From positions 30,251 to 94,250 of the forward strand of contig NZ_JBCNYA010000015.1 in the NCBI RefSeq assembly GCF_049727805.1: DNA of 64,000 nt, given 5' to 3'. Below the pieces are notes generated by a model. That model was not told the DNA's origin. It did not search any database and saw nothing but the letters and a program-made list of their open reading frames with translations. Position numbers and translations under genes: made by a program. Origin of the DNA: Frateuria_A sp049727805 (GTDB lineage Bacteria > Pseudomonadota > Gammaproteobacteria > Xanthomonadales > Rhodanobacteraceae). Below are positions 1 to 8,994 of this stretch, piece by piece. Numbering within the stretch: position 1 is the first letter of the stretch; the number at the start of each line of letters is the position of its first letter.

Positions 1-747
1 AAGGCGCACGACCGCTACCAGATCCACCACGTCACCTCGCCGGACGAGGCTTACAACGACGTGCCGAACGACTCCTTCACCAACGCCGCTGCACGCAAGG
101 CGCTTGAGATCGCGGTGAAGGCGGCGCGCGTGGTGGGCGCCAAGGCGGACCCGCGCTGGAGCGAGATCGCCTCGAAGATGTACATCCCGTTCGACGAGGC
201 GGAGCAGCGCCACCTCGACTTCGACAAATCGGTGCCGCACGACAAGATCACCTGGATGGGCTCGTCGCTGGTCTGGCTGATGTATCCGAACCTGGACCTG
301 CCGATGTCGCCGCAGGTGCGCCGCAACGACTTCGACTTCCAGCTGCAGGCGCTGAAGAGCCACGGCGACGACCCCAACGAAATGATGATGGTGATGCTCG
401 CCGTCGGCGCCGCGGAACTGGGCGACGGCAAGGCCGCCGGCGAATGGATCGATCGCAACCTGGTCGGCTTCCTGAAAGCCCCGTTCAACGTGCGTACGGA
501 GACGGCGGCCAACAACGCCGGCTACATCCTGGCCACCTCGGCCGGTTTCCTGCAGAGCATGCTCTACGGCCTCACCGGCCTGCGCATCGAGGACGACGGC
601 CTGAGCGAGAAGTACGCGCCGGTGCTGCCGCCGGGCTGGAACGGCTTGACGCTCAAGGGCGTGCACTTCCGTGGACAGCGCTATGACATCCGGGTGGAGC
701 GCGGCGCCGACAGCAAGGCACGGCTGGTGCGCAAGGCGCTGCCGTGA
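1..747 (+). CDS. GH65-family glycoside hydrolase, C-terminal part (cut by window edge)
   Basis: The reading frame is open from the first base, so this is the last 248 residues of a longer gene; the methionine-like codon at 61 is not its start. The translated segment is close, nearly block by block, to the C-terminal third of the next gene: an IHHVT stretch, then YNDVPNDSFTN, an RRNDF block, a TETA-NN block and a C-terminal beta-sandwich-like tail starting near VLPPGW. Those shared blocks place it in the (alpha/alpha)6-barrel family GH65, which includes trehalose, kojibiose and maltose hydrolases and phosphorylases. The catalytic acid region lies upstream of the window, so activity cannot be judged. 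Its stop overlaps the GTG start of the next gene, showing translational coupling. Confidence 0.85.
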   Translation, partial: KAHDRYQIHHVTSPDEAYNDVPNDSFTNAAARKALEIAVKAARVVGAKADPRWSEIASKMYIPFDEAEQRHLDFDKSVPHDKITWMGSSLVWLMYPNLDLPMSPQVRRNDFDFQLQALKSHGDDPNEMMMVMLAVGAAELGDGKAAGEWIDRNLVGFLKAPFNVRTETAANNAGYILATSAGFLQSMLYGLTGLRIEDDGLSEKYAPVLPPGWNGLTLKGVHFRGQRYDIRVERGADSKARLVRKALP

Positions 748-3098
748 AGCGAATCCCCCGCCGGAACACAGCGTGCGCGCGACCGGGAGCGGGGAGCCTC
801 GTCGAAAGCAGCGGATCGATCGCGGACTTCGCGCGATCGCTGTTGTGGTTGCTCGCCTGCATGGCGATGGCGCTCTCCGCGCCGGCCGCCGCGACCGATC
901 CCAGCTTCCTGCTCGGCGCCACCGCCCGCGACTTCCACAGCTACTTTCCCACCCAGCTCGGCAACGGCTACATCAGCACCCTGAGCGCTCCGCGCGGCAC
1001 CGAGGGCAACCTGGCCTACATGGTCGCCTTCATGGACTACGCCCAGGGCGACATCTCGCGGCCCGCCGCCGTGCCGGGCTGGAGCGGCATCGACTACAGC
1101 ACCGGCAACGCTCCTTCGGGCCATTTCTGGCTGAACCAGGCGGCGCTCGATTCGGCCACGTTCCAGGATTACCGGCAGGTGCTCGACCTGCACGACGGCA
1201 CGCTGACCACCCGCTACCGCTACGACGACCACGGCCGCGCGACGCGCATCGAGGTGACCTCGCTGGTCAGCCAGGCCTCGCCGCACCTGGCGGCGACGCA
1301 GTTGTCGATCACGCCGGAGTTCGACGGCGAGGTGGAGCTTTCCTTCCCGCTCGACCTGTGGGCGCCGCACCAGCCGCGCTTCGACCTGGCCAGACTCACC
1401 GGCGAGCAGGTGCTGGAGGCGGTGGCGGCGAACAACCTGAAGCTCCAGGCGGTCCCGCCCGCCACGCCGGACCGCGCCGCGCTGTGGTACCACGGCGATA
1501 CCCACGTGCTTGCCGCCGACGGCGATGCGCGCGACCTGACCTTGTGGCTGGACGGCCGCGCCGAGCAGGGCCTGGCGATGGGCGAGGCGGTGGCCGTGGC
1601 GCTGCCCGAGGGCCTCGCACCTGCCGATGCGCGCGTGTACCGCAGTCCCTGGCGGCTTTCCCTGGAACTGAAGGCGAGGGTGCACAAGGGCCGCACCTAT
1701 ACCTTCGGCAAATTCGTCGCCCTGTCGCGCGAAGGCTGGGGCGACGATGCGAAAGCGGACCTGGCGCTGGCCAGGGCCGCGCGCAAGGACGGCTTCGCCC
1801 GGCTGCGCGAGGCACACGTCGCCGCCTGGCATGCGCTGTGGCGCTCGGACATCCGCATCGCCGGCGATCCGCAGATGCAGCGCGTCGTGCATGCGGACCT
1901 CTATTACCTGCTGTCCAACACCACGCCCGGCACTGCCTGGCCGAGCGGCGCCTGCGGCCTGACGCCGGGCTACGCCGCGCACGTCTTCTGGGACAACGAC
2001 ACCTGGGTGTTCCCGGCGCTGTTGCTGTTGCATCCGCAGCGCGCGCGGTCGCTGGTGGACTTCCGCAGCCGTACCCTGCCTGCCGCCCGGGCGCGCGCGA
2101 AGGCGAGCGGCCTGCGCGGCGCGAAGTTCCCCTGGGAATCCGATCCGCAGAACGGCACCGAGCAGGTGCCGTTCTCCGCCCACGTGCTCGGCGAGCGCGA
2201 GATCCACGTCAACGCCGACGTCGCCATCGCGCAGTGGCAGTACTACCTGGCCAGCGGCGACCGCGACTGGCTGGCCCGCCACGGCTGGCCGGTGATCCGC
2301 GACGTCGCCGACTTCTGGGTCAGCCGCGCCACCTACATCGCCGCCCGGCAGCGCTACGAGATCCACCACGTCACCTCCGTGCTGGAGGCGTACAACGACG
2401 TGCCCAACGACACCTTCACCAATGCCTCGGCGCGCAAGGCGCTGCGCATCGCCACGGCCGCCGCCGGCGTGGTCGGCGCGCAGGCGGACCCGCGCTGGGC
2501 CGAGGTGGCCGATCGCCTGTACATCCCGTTTTCCGAAAAAGACCGGCACCATCTCGACTTCGATCCCAGCGTCGCCCGCGACATCGACGCCTGGGGCGAT
2601 ACCGCGGTGGCTGCGCTGGTCTATCCCTCGCTCGACCTGCCGATGGATGTCTCGGTACGCCGCAACGATTTCCTTTATGCCACCGGATTGATCGAGCGCT
2701 CGCATCAGCCACTCAACAGCATGGGCCTGTCGCCGATGTCGATCGCCGCCGCCGCGCAGGGCGATGCCGCCGCTGCCGGCGCGTGGTTCCAGCGCAACCT
2801 CACCGCCGGCGTGATCAAGCCGCCTTTCGACGTGCCGACCGAAACCGCCACCAACAACACCGGCTACTTCCTCACCGCCGCAGGCGGGCTGCTGCAGAAC
2901 ATCCAGTACGGCTTCACCGGCCTACGCCTGCGGGAGGAGGGGCTGGTGCAGGCCTATCCGCCGGTGCTGCCGCCGGCGTGGCAGTCCTTCACGCTGACCC
3001 ACGTAGCCTTGCGCGGCGCCTACTACGACATCACCGTGAGCCGCGGCCGCGACGGCCGCGCCGAGCTCACGCGGCGACCCGCGGAGGAAATGCCATGA
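744..3098 (+). CDS. GH65-family glycoside hydrolase, exported
   Basis: 784 residues starting at a GTG that overlaps the previous stop. The N-terminus has a long polar lead, then a hydrophobic stretch near residues 32-48 ending in SAPAAA, so a signal peptide is likely; a more internal start is possible. An N-terminal beta-sandwich (about 55-280) is followed by a helical barrel. FPWESD near residue 465 with the glutamate at about E473 (NGTEQ) and EIHVN matches the region that supplies the general acid in GH65 enzymes such as PGGHG/ATHL1. By family it should cleave an alpha-glucoside; hydrolase versus phosphorylase cannot be settled by eye, but periplasmic location favours a hydrolase. It is a paralogue of the upstream gene and shares an operon with a trehalase. 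Confidence 0.87.
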   Translation: MKRIPRRNTACARPGAGSLVESSGSIADFARSLLWLLACMAMALSAPAAATDPSFLLGATARDFHSYFPTQLGNGYISTLSAPRGTEGNLAYMVAFMDYAQGDISRPAAVPGWSGIDYSTGNAPSGHFWLNQAALDSATFQDYRQVLDLHDGTLTTRYRYDDHGRATRIEVTSLVSQASPHLAATQLSITPEFDGEVELSFPLDLWAPHQPRFDLARLTGEQVLEAVAANNLKLQAVPPATPDRAALWYHGDTHVLAADGDARDLTLWLDGRAEQGLAMGEAVAVALPEGLAPADARVYRSPWRLSLELKARVHKGRTYTFGKFVALSREGWGDDAKADLALARAARKDGFARLREAHVAAWHALWRSDIRIAGDPQMQRVVHADLYYLLSNTTPGTAWPSGACGLTPGYAAHVFWDNDTWVFPALLLLHPQRARSLVDFRSRTLPAARARAKASGLRGAKFPWESDPQNGTEQVPFSAHVLGEREIHVNADVAIAQWQYYLASGDRDWLARHGWPVIRDVADFWVSRATYIAARQRYEIHHVTSVLEAYNDVPNDTFTNASARKALRIATAAAGVVGAQADPRWAEVADRLYIPFSEKDRHHLDFDPSVARDIDAWGDTAVAALVYPSLDLPMDVSVRRNDFLYATGLIERSHQPLNSMGLSPMSIAAAAQGDAAAAGAWFQRNLTAGVIKPPFDVPTETATNNTGYFLTAAGGLLQNIQYGFTGLRLREEGLVQAYPPVLPPAWQSFTLTHVALRGAYYDITVSRGRDGRAELTRRPAEEMP

Positions 3099-4174
3099 AC
3101 GTCCGCGCCCTGGGCTTGGTCGTGCTGGCCTGCCTGTTCGCGGCCTCGGCACGGGCCGGGGACAAGGCGGGCGTCAGGCCCGACGGCGCAGTCACCGCTC
3201 CGTCGGTAACCATCCCGTATTCGCGTTTCGCCTCGCCACAGGCGCGTGCGTTCTTCCCCAAGATGCTTGCTGCCGGTGCCCAGGCGCCGCCGCTCGGCGC
3301 GCCGATCGAACAGAGCCGGCGCTTCTACGACCGCCTCAACTCCGACCGCGCCGCGCGCATGCGCAAGCTCTACCCAGTGACCGTGCGCCACGAGACGATC
3401 GCCGGCGTCGGTGCCGACGTCGTCACGCCGGCGCAAGGCGTGAGCGCCGCCAATCGCCATCGGGTGCTGATCAACCTGCACGGCGGCGCGTTCCTGTGGG
3501 GCGCGGGCAGCGGCGGACTGGTCGAGGCCATCCCGATCGCGAGCCTCGGTCGCATCCAGGTGATCACGCTCGACTATCGGCAGGGACCGGAACACCGCTT
3601 TCCGGCGGCGAGCGAGGATGTCGAGGCGATCTACCGCAAGCTGCTCGAGACGCACAGGCCGGGCGAGATCGGCATCTACGGCTGCTCGGCCGGCGGCATC
3701 CTCACCGGCGAGGCGGTGGCCCGCTTCATCGCCGACAAGCTGCCGGTGCCCGGCGCGATCGGCACGTTCTGCGGCTCGCTGGTGACCATCGCGGGCGATT
3801 CGGCGTACGTCGGCCCGCTGCTCAACGGGCAGGGCGTGCCGCAGGAGCCGCTGGACCTGGTGCAACTGCCGTACTTCCACGGCGTCGACGCGAACGACCC
3901 GATGGTTCAGCCGGGCCTGTCGCCCGGGCTGCTGAAGCATTTCCCGCCGACCCTGCTGATCACCGGCACGCGCGACATGGCGCTGAGTTCGGTCGTGCAC
4001 AGCCAGGCGCTGCTGTCCCAGGCCGGCGTCGAGGCCGAGTTGCACGTCTGGGAAGGCATGTGGCATTCGTTCTTCTCCGACCCCGAGCTGCCCGAGTCAC
4101 GGCAGGCCTACCGCACCATCGTGGCGTTCTTCGAGCGCCACCTCGCCCCACCGCAAGAGGAAGCCCATCCATGA
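3095..4174 (+). CDS. Exported alpha/beta-hydrolase (HSL-type esterase/lipase family)
   Basis: 359 residues from the ATG that overlaps the upstream TGA; GGAGGAAA sits just before it. The first 20 residues form a signal peptide ending ASARA. The oxyanion-hole motif HGGAF begins at H129, the nucleophile is S198 in GCSAGG, the acid is D294 in GTRDM and the base H324 in WHSFF, a complete hormone-sensitive-lipase-like triad. The family acts on small esters. In this operon it may remove acyl groups from a sugar ester before the glycosidases act, which is inference from context. The frame is open far upstream (to 671), but that is a shadow of the GH65 gene. Confidence 0.88.
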   Translation: MNVRALGLVVLACLFAASARAGDKAGVRPDGAVTAPSVTIPYSRFASPQARAFFPKMLAAGAQAPPLGAPIEQSRRFYDRLNSDRAARMRKLYPVTVRHETIAGVGADVVTPAQGVSAANRHRVLINLHGGAFLWGAGSGGLVEAIPIASLGRIQVITLDYRQGPEHRFPAASEDVEAIYRKLLETHRPGEIGIYGCSAGGILTGEAVARFIADKLPVPGAIGTFCGSLVTIAGDSAYVGPLLNGQGVPQEPLDLVQLPYFHGVDANDPMVQPGLSPGLLKHFPPTLLITGTRDMALSSVVHSQALLSQAGVEAELHVWEGMWHSFFSDPELPESRQAYRTIVAFFERHLAPPQEEAHP

Positions 4175-5850
4175 AGACCCGTCCGCGGATCGTCTCCCTG
4201 CTCGGCGCCACGGCGCTGGTCCTCTCCACCGCGGCCGGCGCCGCCACGCCGAGCCCGGCGAAGACGCAGGCCTACATCCACAAGGCCTGGGACACGCTCA
4301 CACGCTCGCTGGAGGATTGCTCGGCGCTGCACGACCCGAAGATGGACGCGCGTCCGGTGCTCTACCTGCCGGCCGGCATCGGCAAGCCTTCCGGCATCGA
4401 CGAGATCGCCAGGCGCTGCAAGGTCGAGGTGCGCACGCTGCCGAAGCGCATCGGCAAGCTGGGCGAGCTGATGCCTTCGGCGCTGCCCGCCGAGGGCCTG
4501 CTCTACCTGCCCAAGCCCTATGTCGTCCCGGGCGGCCAGTTCAACGAGATGTACGGCTGGGACAGCTACTTCATCCAGTTGGGCCTGCTCGCGGACAAGC
4601 GCGACGATCTCGCCCGCGACATGACCGACAATATGCTGTTCGAGGTCGAGCACTACGGCGGCGTGCTCAACGCCAACCGCACCTACTACCTCACCCGCTC
4701 GCAGCCGCCGTTTTTGAGCCGCATGGTCTCCGACGTGCTGGCCGCGCCCGGCGCCTTCAAGGACGAGGCCGAACGCCACGCCTGGCTGGCCCGCGCCTAT
4801 CCGCTGGTGGTGGCCAACTACCACATCTGGACGCGGCCCGAGCATCGTGCGGGCGACACGGGCTTGGCGCGCTACTTCGACCTGGGCGCCGGGCCGGTAC
4901 CGGAGATGCACGGCAGCGAGTACTACCGGGGCGTGATCGACTGGGTGCTGGCGCATCCGAAGCAGGATCCCGGTTATCTGGTGAAGGCTGCCGAGCATCC
5001 CGACGCGGCCGAGGCGGCCAAGCTCAAGAACGCGAGCTGCGACATCCAGGCCTCTCCGGTCTGTGCCGGCGCCTGGGCCAAGGGCTATCGCCTGAGCGCC
5101 GACTACTACCTCGGCGACCGCGCGATGCGCGAGTCCGGTTTCGACACCAACTTCCACTTCGGTCCCTACGGCGGCACCACCCACCACTACGCCGGCGTGG
5201 GCCTGAACAGCCTGCTCTACCGCTACGAGCGCGACCTGCACGACCTCGCCCTGCAACTGGGCAAGGTGGCCGAGGCGCAGCAGTGGGCCGAGGCCGCGGC
5301 CCGTCGCAAGGCCGCGATGGACAGGTACCTGTGGAACGAGCAGCGCGGCATGTTCATGGACTACGACTTCACCCGCGGCCAATCCTCCGGGCAACCCTAC
5401 GTCACCACCTACTGGCCGCTGTGGGCCGGGCTCGCCTCGAAGGCGCAGGCCGCCGCGCTGGACAGACACCTGGCGGTGTTCGAGCGCAAGGGCGGGCTGT
5501 CGATGGACGACCTGGGCAGCGGCGCGCAGTGGGACGAACCGTTCGGCTGGGCGCCCACCAACTGGCTGGCGATCTCGGGGCTGGACGCCTATGGCTTCCA
5601 CGGCGATGCGCGGCGGCTGGCCCGCAAGTTCATGGGCACGGTGGAAACCGGCTTCGCCCACGACGGCACCATCCGCGAGAAATACAACATGGCGCTGGGC
5701 AATGCCGACGTAAAGATCACTGCGGGCTACACCACCAACGTGATCGGCTTCGGTTGGACCAACGCGGTCTACCTCAAGCTGCACCAACTGCTGCAGGGTG
5801 CGCCGGCACCGGCGCCTGCCGCCGCGCGCAGCGCAGGGGCGGTGCACTGA
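4171..5850 (+). CDS. treA: Trehalase, GH37, periplasmic
   Basis: 559 residues from an ATG overlapping the upstream stop by four bases. A signal peptide of about 24 residues ends AAGAA. Both trehalase signatures are present: PGGQFNEMYGWDSY at about 120-133 and QWDEPFGWAP at about 453-462. The length fits periplasmic TreA (about 560). It hydrolyses alpha,alpha-trehalose to two glucoses; the conserved acidic residues in the family are an Asp and a Glu in the barrel. It is the last gene of a four-gene coupled operon with two GH65 enzymes and an esterase, which points to extracytoplasmic use of trehalose or related glucosides. No transporter or regulator of the operon is visible in the window. Confidence 0.95.
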   Translation: MKTRPRIVSLLGATALVLSTAAGAATPSPAKTQAYIHKAWDTLTRSLEDCSALHDPKMDARPVLYLPAGIGKPSGIDEIARRCKVEVRTLPKRIGKLGELMPSALPAEGLLYLPKPYVVPGGQFNEMYGWDSYFIQLGLLADKRDDLARDMTDNMLFEVEHYGGVLNANRTYYLTRSQPPFLSRMVSDVLAAPGAFKDEAERHAWLARAYPLVVANYHIWTRPEHRAGDTGLARYFDLGAGPVPEMHGSEYYRGVIDWVLAHPKQDPGYLVKAAEHPDAAEAAKLKNASCDIQASPVCAGAWAKGYRLSADYYLGDRAMRESGFDTNFHFGPYGGTTHHYAGVGLNSLLYRYERDLHDLALQLGKVAEAQQWAEAAARRKAAMDRYLWNEQRGMFMDYDFTRGQSSGQPYVTTYWPLWAGLASKAQAAALDRHLAVFERKGGLSMDDLGSGAQWDEPFGWAPTNWLAISGLDAYGFHGDARRLARKFMGTVETGFAHDGTIREKYNMALGNADVKITAGYTTNVIGFGWTNAVYLKLHQLLQGAPAPAPAAARSAGAVH

Positions 5851-5923
5851 CGCGATTGTTCACGGGCGACGGCCGGCCGCTGCGCTATCCTTGCCGGCCT
5901 TTCGCCCCTAGCCCAGGATTGCC

Positions 5924-6433
5924 ATGACCATCAACGTCACGTTCGAGACCAACCGCGGCCCGATCCACCTGCGCCTGCACGAGGACAAGGCGCCGGTGAC
6001 CGTCGCCAGTTTCGTCAATCTCGCCCGCAGGGGCTATTACGACGGCCTGGCGTTCCACCGTGTCATCAACGACTTCATGATCCAGGGCGGCTGCCCGCTG
6101 GGCACCGGCACCGGCGGCCCGGGCTACAAGTTCGAGGACGAGTTCCATCCCTCGCTGCGCCACGACAAGCCTGGCGTGCTGTCGATGGCCAACGCCGGCC
6201 CGCGCACCAACGGCAGCCAGTTCTTCATCACCCACGGCCCGACCCCGTGGCTGGACGGCAAGCACAGCGTGTTCGGCGAAGTGATCGGCGGCGACGACCA
6301 GAAGGTCGTCAATGCGATCCGCCAGGGCGACACCATCGAGAAGGTCACCGTCGAAGGCGACGTCGACGCGCTGCTGGCCGCCCAGGCCGACCGCGTCAAG
6401 GAATGGAACACGGCCCTCGACCAGCGCGGGTGA
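5924..6433 (+). CDS. ppiB: Peptidyl-prolyl cis-trans isomerase, cyclophilin type
   Basis: 169 residues without a signal peptide, so probably cytosolic PpiB rather than the periplasmic PpiA. Family blocks are intact: ETNRG at the start, FHRVI near residue 45, the GTGGPGY stretch, SMANAGP-TNGSQFFI near 90-105 and HSVFG near 120. It catalyses proline isomerisation during folding. The gene stands alone, 73 bases after the trehalase stop. The 158 bases that follow hold GC-rich inverted repeats without a clear T-run and a TAAAAT hexamer at 6550-6555 that could be the -10 element of the next gene. Confidence 0.95.
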   Translation: MTINVTFETNRGPIHLRLHEDKAPVTVASFVNLARRGYYDGLAFHRVINDFMIQGGCPLGTGTGGPGYKFEDEFHPSLRHDKPGVLSMANAGPRTNGSQFFITHGPTPWLDGKHSVFGEVIGGDDQKVVNAIRQGDTIEKVTVEGDVDALLAAQADRVKEWNTALDQRG

Positions 6434-6591
6434 GCCAGCCCGGGCGCCCTCCCTGCGACGGGGAGGGTGCCCCGCGACCACGGGGGCGCGGATCGCCGCC
6501 GCTGGCAAGGCTCCCCGGCCTGTCCGCCAAGCGGCTGCGGGGCGCGTGCTAAAATCCGTCGGTTACCTCACTCCCAATCCCCGAGGAAGCC

Positions 6592-7791
6592 ATGCCCCAG
6601 CTCGCCCAGCGTGTCGGTCGCGCCAAGCCCAGCGCGATCATGGTGATCGCCGAGAAGGCCAAGCAGTTGAAGGCGCAGGGGAGGGACATCATCAGCTTCT
6701 CCATCGGCGTGCCCAACTTCCTCCCCGGCGAGCACGTCTACGCCGCGGCGCGCGAATCGCTCAGCCACGACTCCGGCCAGTACGGCAGCAACCGCGGCGC
6801 CGAGCCGCTGCTGGACGCCTTCCTCAAGCACATCGAGGCGCTGGGTTTCTCCGGCTACGGCCGCATGAACCTCTCGATCGGCATCGGCGCCAAGCAGGTG
6901 CTCTACAACCTGGCCGAGGCGCTGCTCGACGAGGGCGACGAGATCTGCTTCGCCGCGCCGTACTGGACCACCTACCGCGACATCGCCGACATCGTCGGCG
7001 CGAAGATGAACGTGCTGCCGTGCCCGTCGACGCAGAACTACAAGCTTGCGCCGGCGCAACTCGAAGAGGCCCTGAAACGCAAGCCGAAGGTGTTCCTCTT
7101 CAACAATCCGTCCAACCCGACCGGCATGGTCTACACGGCCGAGGAAATCGCCGCGCTGGCCGACGTGCTGGTGCGCTATCCGGACACCTGGATCGTCACC
7201 GACGACATCTACAACTCGATGGTGTTCGACGGCATCGGCTACCACAACTTCGTGTTCGCGCGTCCCGAACTGCGCGAGCGGCTGGTGTTCGTCGACTCGG
7301 TGTCCAAGACCTACGGCATGCCGGGCTGGCGCGTGGGCATGCTGGCCGGTCCCGAACCGGTGGCCAAGGCGGTCACGACGCTCAACTCCAACCACATCAC
7401 CAGCGTGCCGGAAGTGATCACCGCCGCCGCGGTGGCCGCCTTCAGCGGTCCGCAGGATGTGCCGCAGGCCAAGTGCGCCGAGTTCGCCGCCAAGCGCGAC
7501 ATCGTGGTCGCCGCGCTGCGCGCGATCCCCGGCGTGGTCTGCCCGCGCCCGCAGGGCGCGTTCTACGCCTTCCCGGACATCTCCGTCGCTTTCGGCAAGT
7601 CGCACAACGGCACGCCGATCAACAGCGACGTCGACGTCTGCGCGGCGCTGCTGGAAGCCAAGGGCGTGGCCTGCGTGCCCGGCTCGGCCTTCGGCGAGCC
7701 GCATTCGCTGCGCATCTCCTACACCTGCCCGACGGCTCAGCTCGAGCCGGGCCTGAAGCGTATCCAGGAGTTCTTCGCCGAACTTCAATAG
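6592..7791 (+). CDS. Class I/II pyridoxal-phosphate aminotransferase (aspartate-aminotransferase-like)
   Basis: 399 residues, a standard fold-type I length. NPSNPTG lies near residue 178, the DDIYN aspartate near 203, and the Schiff-base lysine is K239 in SVSKTYGMPGWRVG; the C-terminal arginine region RISYTCP is intact. The N-terminus (VGRAKPSAIM, then FSIGVPNF) resembles the AspC/AatA subgroup Ib that transaminates aspartate or aromatic amino acids with 2-oxoglutarate. The exact substrate cannot be read by eye. AGGAAGCC precedes the ATG. It lies upstream of malate dehydrogenase but the two are separated by a palindromic repeat, so co-transcription is uncertain. Confidence 0.92.
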   Translation: MPQLAQRVGRAKPSAIMVIAEKAKQLKAQGRDIISFSIGVPNFLPGEHVYAAARESLSHDSGQYGSNRGAEPLLDAFLKHIEALGFSGYGRMNLSIGIGAKQVLYNLAEALLDEGDEICFAAPYWTTYRDIADIVGAKMNVLPCPSTQNYKLAPAQLEEALKRKPKVFLFNNPSNPTGMVYTAEEIAALADVLVRYPDTWIVTDDIYNSMVFDGIGYHNFVFARPELRERLVFVDSVSKTYGMPGWRVGMLAGPEPVAKAVTTLNSNHITSVPEVITAAAVAAFSGPQDVPQAKCAEFAAKRDIVVAALRAIPGVVCPRPQGAFYAFPDISVAFGKSHNGTPINSDVDVCAALLEAKGVACVPGSAFGEPHSLRISYTCPTAQLEPGLKRIQEFFAELQ

Positions 7792-7796
7792 TGCCG

Positions 7797-7863
7797 GCGT
7801 AGGGTGGGCTTCAGCCCGCCATGCTTTCCGGCGACGGCCGGTGGGCTGAAGCCCACCCTACGC
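7797..7863. repeat. REP-like palindromic repeat, copy 1
   Basis: Two 24-base arms at 7797-7820 and 7840-7863 are inverted complements with a single mismatch, separated by 19 bases. Each arm contains TAGGGTGGGCTTCAGCCC, itself a small palindrome. A near-identical element lies at 63922-63988. The position just after a stop codon is typical of REP/BIME-like elements, which can act as terminators or mRNA-stabilising hairpins. Confidence 0.88.
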
Positions 7864-7891
7864 AAAGAATCGAACTTTCCATGGAGACACA

Positions 7892-8881
7892 ATGATGAAA
7901 GCCCCCGTCCGAGTTGCCGTCACCGGCGCCGCTGGCCAGATCGGCTACGCGCTGCTGTTCCGCATCGCCGCCGGCGACATGCTGGGCAAGGACCAGCCGG
8001 TCATCCTGCACCTGCTCGAGATCACCCCGGCGCTGCCCGCGCTGCAGGGCGTGGTGATGGAGCTCAACGACTGCGCGTTCCCGACGCTCGCCGGTGTGGT
8101 TGCCACGGACGACGTCAACGTCGCTTTCAAGGACGTCGACTACGCGCTGCTGGTCGGCGCGCGTCCGCGCGGCCCGGGCATGGAGCGCAAGGATCTGCTC
8201 GAAGCCAACGGCGCGATCTTCGGCCCGCAGGGCAAGGCGCTGAACGACCACGCCAAGCGCGACGTGAAGGTGCTGGTGGTCGGCAACCCGGCCAACACCA
8301 ATGCGCTGATCGCTCAGCAGAACGCACCGGATCTGGACCCGAAGTGCTTCACCGCGATGGTGCGCCTGGACCACAACCGCGCGCTCTCGCAGCTGGCTGA
8401 TAAGACCGGCAAGCACACGACCGAGATCAAGAAGGTCACCATCTGGGGCAACCACAGCTCGACCCAGTACCCGGACCTGCACCACGCCACCGTCGACGGC
8501 AAGCCAGCGCTGTCGCTGGTCGACCAGGCTTGGTACGAGAGCGACTTCATCCCGACCGTGCAGCAGCGCGGCGCGGCGATCATCAAGGCCCGCGGCGCCT
8601 CGTCGGCCGCCTCCGCCGCTTCCGCCGCGATCGACCACATGCGCTCGTGGGCATTGGGCACGGCCGAAGGTGACTGGGTCTCGATGGGCATCCCGTCGGA
8701 AGGCTCGTACGGCATCGCGCCGGGCGTGATCTACGGCTATCCGGTCACCGTGAAGGATGGCAAGTACGCGATCGTACAGGGCCTTGAGATCAACGATTTC
8801 TCGCGCGCCCGCATGGATGCCACCGACAAGGAGCTGCGCGAGGAGCGCGGCGGCGTGGAGCATCTGTTCGCGAAGAAGTAA
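7892..8881 (+). CDS. mdh: Malate dehydrogenase
   Basis: 329 residues. The Rossmann loop TGAAGQIGYALLF sits at about residues 9-21; the catalytic arginine/aspartate/histidine set is seen in GARPRGPGM, NPANTNA, LDHNRA and the GNHSSTQYPD histidine near 190. This is the LDH-like type-2 MDH of about 328 residues found in many beta- and gammaproteobacteria. It interconverts malate and oxaloacetate with NAD in the citric acid cycle. The start has two ATGs in a row (7892 and 7895) after GGAGAC; either could be used. A hairpin terminator follows the gene at once. Confidence 0.97.
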   Translation: MMKAPVRVAVTGAAGQIGYALLFRIAAGDMLGKDQPVILHLLEITPALPALQGVVMELNDCAFPTLAGVVATDDVNVAFKDVDYALLVGARPRGPGMERKDLLEANGAIFGPQGKALNDHAKRDVKVLVVGNPANTNALIAQQNAPDLDPKCFTAMVRLDHNRALSQLADKTGKHTTEIKKVTIWGNHSSTQYPDLHHATVDGKPALSLVDQAWYESDFIPTVQQRGAAIIKARGASSAASAASAAIDHMRSWALGTAEGDWVSMGIPSEGSYGIAPGVIYGYPVTVKDGKYAIVQGLEINDFSRARMDATDKELREERGGVEHLFAKK

Positions 8882-8899
8882 CGCCATCGGTGATGGTTG

Positions 8900-8927
8900 A
8901 AAGGGGCGGCTTCGGGCCGCCCTTTTT
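8900..8927 (+). terminator. Rho-independent terminator of mdh
   Basis: A G/C-rich stem (GGGGCGGC paired with GCCGCCC, closing with A-T and G-T pairs) has a short TTCGG loop and is followed by five T residues. It lies 19 bases after the mdh stop. Confidence 0.85.
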
Positions 8928-8994
8928 CGTGGCCGCGCGCGCCTCAGAAGCGGACGCGGGTTGGGGCTTGACCGGGATTTCCCGCAAGCCTTGG

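Noticed and set aside
1..3098. Possibility that the two GH65 genes are an assembly duplication
   Set aside because: The shared blocks differ at many residues and bases, so they are diverged paralogues, not a duplicated read region.
671..4174. Long open frame of 1167 codons running through the second GH65 gene into the esterase
   Set aside because: Only the part from 3095 has family similarity, a ribosome site and a signal peptide; the earlier part is an arginine/proline-rich shadow frame of the GH65 gene, a normal effect of high GC.
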